Assembly (NCBI GenBank): GCA_003157715.1
Contig: PMKK01000110.1
Location: 4,879-32,476 of the forward strand
DNA from: Actinomycetota bacterium
GTDB lineage: Bacteria; Actinomycetota; Thermoleophilia; UBA2241
DNA length: 27,598 nt
Reading direction: 5' to 3'
Position 1 is the stretch's first letter. The number at the start of each line of letters is the position of its first letter. Below, in pieces: positions 23,797 to 27,598 of the stretch. The translations under genes and the position numbers were made by a program. The notes under the pieces are model-generated. The model saw only the letters and a program-made list of their open reading frames with translations. It searched no databases and had not been told where the DNA came from.

Positions 23797-25254
23797 CTAG
23801 ACCGTCTGCTTCTCGGCGGCCGCGATGATGCGGTCGAACTCGGCGCCCAGGTCGTCGGGAAAGCCGACCGGCTCGGCGGCGAGGATCTCGCGCACCTTGG
23901 CCTGGGCTTTGTCGACGGTGCTCGGAGAGCCGGCCTGCTTCCAACCTTCGTAGGTGCCGGTCTCGCCGAGCTTGGCCTGCCAGAGCTCGCGCACGTGGGC
24001 GCGGGTGTGGTTGTCGAACAGGTAGTTGCCGTTGAAGCCCATCTTGGCGATGAGGTCGCGGGCCAGCGTCTCGTCGCTCACTTCGACGCCGCGCAGGATG
24101 CGCTTGACCATGCCGAGGATCTCGTCGTCGACCACCATGTTCTCGAGGCAGAGGATGCGCGAGCCGTCGAGCAGGCCGGTGCCGAAGGTCACGTCGGCGC
24201 CGTTGGCGTAAGCCATGAACATGGCGATGGCGTTCTCGTAGGCGCTCTGGATGCCGGGCTCCTTGGCGGTCGTGGCGCCGGCGCCGTACCAGGCCGGCAC
24301 GCCGTAGAAGTCGGCCATGTGGCCCTGGACGGAGCGGATGAGAATGGCCTCGGGCGAGTTGCTCGCATAGGCGCCGCTCGTCATGTACATCGCCGTCGGG
24401 CCGCCGCCGTGAATGACCGGCGCGCCGGGGTGAGCGAGCTGCACCAGTGTGGCGCCGCTCACGAACTCGGCGTTGTTGACGACCGCCGAGCCGGCGATCG
24501 TCACCGGGCCGGTCGCGCCGAGGATGGGCATGGGGTAGAAGCTCACGGGAATGCCGGCCGAGGCCAGAGTGAGTGCCAGGTCCATGCCGAAGCGCTCCTG
24601 GTGAAGCGGGCTGACGGTGCAGATGATGGCCGTGAAGGCCGGCCGCCTGCGCAGCTCGTCGCGGCCGCCGGCCAGCGCCGCGGCCATCTCGATGAGGCTG
24701 CGCGCTTCCCAATCCTCTTTGATGGAGACCACGATCGTGTGCTTGGCCGAGTTACGCACGCAGGCGTCGAACTCGTGCAGCACCCTGCTCTGCGTCGGGC
24801 AGTCCTGGGCGCTGACGACGGCCGAGGTGGCCGAGACGTTGTCGAGCGCCTGTACGACCTTGGCGCAGTTCTCGAGGTCTTCCTTGCGCGACGGGCGCAC
24901 CTCGCCTGAGACCGGGTCGCGATAGGACACGCCGCAGCCGTCGGAGGAGATGTAGATGTGCTCACCGTCGAGCGGCAGGTCGTAGTCGGGCGTGCGGCCG
25001 CCGAGTGTGATCTCGTGGGGCACGCCGGCGAGGGCCTGCTCGACGATCGCGCCCGGGATCTTCGCGACCGTGGTCTCGCGATCGACCGTGGCGCCGTGCG
25101 CCTCGAGGATGTCGAGCGCCGCCTGGGAGTAGAACATGACGCCGACGTTCTCGATGACGTCGAGCGTGGCTTCGTGGATCTGCTTGATCTCGTCGCTGTT
25201 CAGCAGCTCGAGTTTGACTCGCTTGCCGACGTAGCAGCCGTCTGCATGGGTCAT
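23797..25254 (-). CDS. mttB: MttB-superfamily methyltransferase (non-pyrrolysine), copy 1
   Basis: This 485-residue member of the trimethylamine methyltransferase superfamily probably moves a methyl group from a quaternary amine or betaine to a corrinoid protein. The N-terminus has LLNSDEIKQIHEATLDVIENVG, the barrel carries DGCGVSYRDPVSGEVRPS, SAQDCPTQSRVLHEFDACVRN and SPLHQERFGMDLALTLASAG, and the end has the conserved LWQAKLGETGTYEGWKQAGSPST. The reading frame runs uninterrupted with no internal TAG, so it belongs to the pyrrolysine-free group that includes the glycine betaine enzyme MtgB, and its length fits. The ATG at 25254 has AAAGGA seven bases upstream, inside a small inverted repeat. 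It is the downstream partner of a clear paralog. The actual substrate is unknown and no corrinoid protein gene is visible. Confidence 0.92.
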   Translation of the reverse strand: MTHADGCYVGKRVKLELLNSDEIKQIHEATLDVIENVGVMFYSQAALDILEAHGATVDRETTVAKIPGAIVEQALAGVPHEITLGGRTPDYDLPLDGEHIYISSDGCGVSYRDPVSGEVRPSRKEDLENCAKVVQALDNVSATSAVVSAQDCPTQSRVLHEFDACVRNSAKHTIVVSIKEDWEARSLIEMAAALAGGRDELRRRPAFTAIICTVSPLHQERFGMDLALTLASAGIPVSFYPMPILGATGPVTIAGSAVVNNAEFVSGATLVQLAHPGAPVIHGGGPTAMYMTSGAYASNSPEAILIRSVQGHMADFYGVPAWYGAGATTAKEPGIQSAYENAIAMFMAYANGADVTFGTGLLDGSRILCLENMVVDDEILGMVKRILRGVEVSDETLARDLIAKMGFNGNYLFDNHTRAHVRELWQAKLGETGTYEGWKQAGSPSTVDKAQAKVREILAAEPVGFPDDLGAEFDRIIAAAEKQTV

Positions 25255-25262
25255 CTCAGAAT

Positions 25263-25276
25263 CCTTTCGTGAAAGG
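25263..25276 (-). promoter_or_regulatory. Inverted repeat overlapping the ribosome site of mttB copy 1
   Basis: CCTTTC and GAAAGG are separated by two bases, forming a 14-base near-perfect palindrome. On the minus strand its downstream arm is part of the AAAGGA ribosome-binding site for the ATG at 25254. It could be a small protein-binding site or a hairpin that hides the ribosome site. Nothing else is seen in the 148-bp gap between the two mttB-type genes. Confidence 0.35.
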
Positions 25277-25402
25277 GAATGCGGCGTGCGGCGCGCCGAG
25301 GGGGCGGCCGCACGGCATCACGACAGCGTAAGCCTTGGCGCCTACGCGGCCGGGTGGTCTCGTGCCGACGACTTGAGACGGTTCCTTTTCACGCCAGACA
25401 GT

Positions 25403-26848
25403 CTAGCACTCGGCAGCCGCGATGATGCCGTCGAACTCGCGGCCAAGGTCGGCAGGGAAGTCGGGCGGCTCCGCGGCCAGCAGTTCGTCGACGCGGGCCT
25501 GGGCACGCTCGGCGGTGCTCGGCGCCCCGTTTGCCCGCCAGCCCTCGTAGGTGCCGGTCTCGCCGAGCTTGGCCTGCCAGAGCTCGCGCACGTGCTGACG
25601 GGTGTGCGGCGCGAACAGGTAGTTGCCCTTGAACCCCATCTGCTCGATGAGCTCCACCGCCAGGTGCTCGCGGTCGACCGTGACGCCGCGCAGCAGCCGG
25701 CTGACCATGCCGAACACCTCGTCGGCCACCACGAGCTCCTCGAGCGACATCTGGGTGACCGAGTCGAGCAGGCCGGCCCCGAACAGAAAGTCGGCCCCGG
25801 CGAACAGCTCGAGCATCATGCCCAGGGTGTTCTCGTAGGCCGACTGCGCGCCGGGCTGCTTGTCTTTGGTGCCGCCCCAGCCGAGGCCGGCAGGCAGACC
25901 GTAGAAACGCGCCATCTGGCCCTGGAGGGCGCGCAACAGCAGCGCTTCGGGGACGTTGGCGAAGTAGGCGCCGGTGCGCATGTAAAGGGCGGTCGGCCCG
26001 CCGGCGTGAATGAGTCTGGCGCCCGGGTGAGCGAGCTGGATGGCGGTGACCGCGCCGAGGATCTCGGCATTGTTGACGACCGCCGCGCCGGCCGGTGTGA
26101 CTGGCGCCGTGGCGCCCAGGATGGGCATGGGGTAGAGCATCATGGGAATGCCGGCTTCGGCCAGAGTGAAGGCCAGGTCCATGCCGAAGCGCTCCTGGTG
26201 GAGCGGGCTCACGGTGCACAGGATGACTGAGAAAGTCGGCCGCTCGCGCAGCTCTTTGGCGCCGCCGGCGACCGCCTCGGCCATGCGGATGAGGTCGCGG
26301 GCCTCGGTCTCGTCTTTGACCGAGACCACGATGGCGTGCTTCTCGGAGGCCCGCATGCAGGCGTCGAACTCGTGCAGCACGCGCGTCTCGACAGGGCAGT
26401 CCTGGGCGGACACGAGGGCCGAGGTGGCCGAGATGTTGTCGAGTCCCTGCACGACGCGGGCCGCGGCGCTCACGTCGGCTTTGGTCGAGGGTCGCACCGT
26501 GCCGTCGTGCTCGCGCACGAAGGTGGCGCAGCCGTCGGAGGTGATGTAGGAGTGCTCGCCGTCGATCGGCAGGTCGAACGCCTGCGTGCGGCCGCCGAGG
26601 GTGAAGGCGTGAGGCAGGGTGGTGAGGGCGCGCTCGATCAGCTCGGGCGGCAGCTTGGCGACGGTCGTTTCGTAGTCGACTTCGGCGCCGGCCTCAGCCA
26701 GCACATCGAGGGCGCGTTTCGAGTAGTAGACGCAGCCGACCTCGCTCAGAATGTCGAGCGAGGTCTCGTGGATGCTGCGCACCTCGTCGGGCGAGACGAT
26801 CTGCAGCGGCCGGCGTGGGCCGGTTCGGCGGGTCTCGGCGTGTGTCAC
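25403..26848 (-). CDS. mttB: MttB-superfamily methyltransferase (non-pyrrolysine), copy 2
   Basis: This 481-residue protein is a close paralog of the next gene downstream and matches it along its whole length, for example SAQDCP-x-x-x-RVLHEFDAC, TVSPLHQERFGMDLA and HVRELWQAKLGETGTYEGW. It should also demethylate a quaternary amine or betaine into the corrinoid pathway. I chose GTG 26848 because GAGGAGG lies four bases upstream and because the resulting start (VTHAE) aligns with MTHAD of the paralog; a GTG at 26878 would add ten residues. The centre differs from copy 1: PAGLGWGGTKDKQPGAQSAYEN against PAWYGAGATTAKEPGIQSAYEN, so substrate preference may differ. There is no internal TAG. The racemase-type gene ends 35 bases upstream, which suggests one transcript. 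Confidence 0.92.
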   Translation of the reverse strand: MTHAETRRTGPRRPLQIVSPDEVRSIHETSLDILSEVGCVYYSKRALDVLAEAGAEVDYETTVAKLPPELIERALTTLPHAFTLGGRTQAFDLPIDGEHSYITSDGCATFVREHDGTVRPSTKADVSAAARVVQGLDNISATSALVSAQDCPVETRVLHEFDACMRASEKHAIVVSVKDETEARDLIRMAEAVAGGAKELRERPTFSVILCTVSPLHQERFGMDLAFTLAEAGIPMMLYPMPILGATAPVTPAGAAVVNNAEILGAVTAIQLAHPGARLIHAGGPTALYMRTGAYFANVPEALLLRALQGQMARFYGLPAGLGWGGTKDKQPGAQSAYENTLGMMLELFAGADFLFGAGLLDSVTQMSLEELVVADEVFGMVSRLLRGVTVDREHLAVELIEQMGFKGNYLFAPHTRQHVRELWQAKLGETGTYEGWRANGAPSTAERAQARVDELLAAEPPDFPADLGREFDGIIAAAEC

Positions 26849-26883
26849 GGAGCCTCCTCGGGCGTCGATGCGGGTCACGGGAG

Positions 26884-27598
26884 TTACTGGGGGTCGGTGC
26901 GCGCGGCCGGCGGCGTGCCGCCGGGCGACGGGGCGCCATCGATCGACGGGGCGCCATTCACCGTCCGCGAAACGAAACGTCGAGCGACGAACGGCGACGT
27001 CACGGCGCGCACCAGCGCGTCGTAGTCGAGGGCGAACTCGACGGCTTCGCCGGGGTGCAGTTCGCGCGGCGTGATGAGCACGCCCACGTCGCTTGTCATG
27101 CCGGCGATGTAGGCGCCCGCGAGCAAAGGCCGCAGGCCCTGGGGCTCGCAGTCGCGGCGCCCGAGGGCCACCAGCGTATGCCAGGCGGGCTCGTCAGGCA
27201 GGCTGGTGTCGGGTACGTGGCCGAAGGCGTCGAGGCCGGCGGCGCCGGGCGGCGCCGCCGGCTTGAAGAACGACTCGAGGACAGTGGCGCTGAGGATCGG
27301 GTCGACGCGCTCGAGACCCTCGAGCGGCGCGGCCGAAACGAAGTCGTAGCCGTAGAGGGGCCCGCCGCCGGAGCGGATCTCGGTGCGAAAGCGCGGCACG
27401 AACCCGTCCAGGCACTGCAGGCAGCAGCTGCCGCCCAGCGAGAGGAGCGGGCCGTCGATGTCGCCGGCGTCGGCCACGGCAGAAAGCACTGCTTCGGCGT
27501 CGCGGAAGAGCTCGACGCTGGGGAGCTGGCCCGACAGGCAGGCGAAGTTGACGGAGATGCCGGCCAGCGTGGTGCCGGGGATGCCGGCGAGGTGGCGC
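26884..27598 (-). CDS. PLP-dependent amino-acid (ornithine/alanine-type) racemase, C-terminal part
   Basis: The frame is open from the window edge to the TAA at 26884-26886, giving 237 visible residues; the N-terminus with the PLP lysine lies outside. The visible part resembles the ornithine racemase and predicted amino-acid racemase group of the alanine-racemase barrel fold. It has LAGISVNFACLSGQLPS, the phosphate-binding LLSLGGSCCLQCL, a GLDAFGHVPD turn, LVALGRRDCEPQGLRPL, AGMTSDVGVL and FALDYDALVRAVTSPFV. These line up in order with the family pattern of G-G-S/N-S, D-A-F-G, A-I-G-R-Q-D, G-x-S-S-D and L-x-Y-x-A-L-x-x-x-M-T-S-P. The C-terminal tail after RTVNGAPS is low complexity and dispensable-looking. 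It sits 35 bases before the first mttB-type gene. Confidence 0.75.
   Translation of the reverse strand, partial: RHLAGIPGTTLAGISVNFACLSGQLPSVELFRDAEAVLSAVADAGDIDGPLLSLGGSCCLQCLDGFVPRFRTEIRSGGGPLYGYDFVSAAPLEGLERVDPILSATVLESFFKPAAPPGAAGLDAFGHVPDTSLPDEPAWHTLVALGRRDCEPQGLRPLLAGAYIAGMTSDVGVLITPRELHPGEAVEFALDYDALVRAVTSPFVARRFVSRTVNGAPSIDGAPSPGGTPPAARTDPQ

Noticed and set aside
23321..24712. A continuous open frame from the secreted protein into the mttB region.
   Set aside because: It is a shadow of the mttB-type gene in another frame. A signal peptide and a GGAGG ribosome site mark the real start at 23320.
25380..25405. Possible amber readthrough at the end of mttB copy 2, since the TAG aligns with a Gln codon of copy 1 and the next codons (Thr-Val) resemble its tail.
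   Set aside because: Only two residues of the paralog remain after this position, so it looks like a CAG-to-TAG change that trims the tail. Readthrough would give an unrelated extension.

Overview
The window is very GC-rich DNA from a bacterium. GTG and TTG starts are frequent, coding strands switch often, and several partner genes are joined by 4-base GTGA stop/start overlaps. A fused PafB-PafC type WYL regulator and the Ala/Gly-rich proteins point to an actinobacterial lineage. Two MttB-type methyltransferases and a LarA-type nickel enzyme suggest anaerobic or amine-using metabolism, perhaps a deep-branching or uncultured actinobacterial group. I cannot name the species. I see no tRNA, rRNA, CRISPR array or prophage.

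Layout. (1) 1-1757: the 3' end of a radical SAM gene, then a complete IS481-type insertion sequence (619-1749) with 28-bp imperfect inverted repeats and an 8-bp target duplication that copies the radical SAM stop codon. (2) 1772-4353: an exporter operon on the minus strand, made of a DHA2-type MFS pump and a TetR regulator with a histidine-rich nonapeptide-repeat N-terminus. It has a clear promoter and an overlapping palindrome. (3) 4432-5295: a DDAH-type dimethylarginine hydrolase on the plus strand. (4) 5510-8827: a soluble five-GAF diguanylate cyclase. (5) 8824-12919: a small unknown protein, a membrane-anchored oligopeptide-type solute-binding protein with no permease nearby, a TMEM175-type potassium channel and an AlkD-like DNA glycosylase. 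(6) 13135-15783: a membrane-bound GAF/SpoIIE-type phosphatase. (7) 21462 down to 15883, minus strand: GNAT, fused PafBC, a small membrane protein, a LarA-family enzyme and an M50-CBS intramembrane protease, closely packed at least through LarA. (8) 23320-21578: a secreted beta-propeller/Ig-like surface protein. (9) 27598-23797, minus strand: a PLP-dependent amino-acid racemase (partial), then two tandem paralogous MttB-family methyltransferases, followed by a very strong hairpin.

How the genes may work together. Region 9 looks like a catabolic module for methylated amines or amino-acid betaines, with a racemase ahead of two corrinoid-dependent-type demethylases. No corrinoid protein is in the window. 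DDAH, which releases dimethylamine from methylated arginine, fits the same nutritional theme but is far away. Two multi-GAF signalling proteins (c-di-GMP synthesis and PP2C phosphatase) plus PafBC and AlkD suggest investment in stress and DNA-damage sensing. Short tandem repeats, each family different, sit at several gene boundaries (11215, 12044, 15810, 23712) and inside the TetR gene (2386). This is a recurrent architectural feature of the window.
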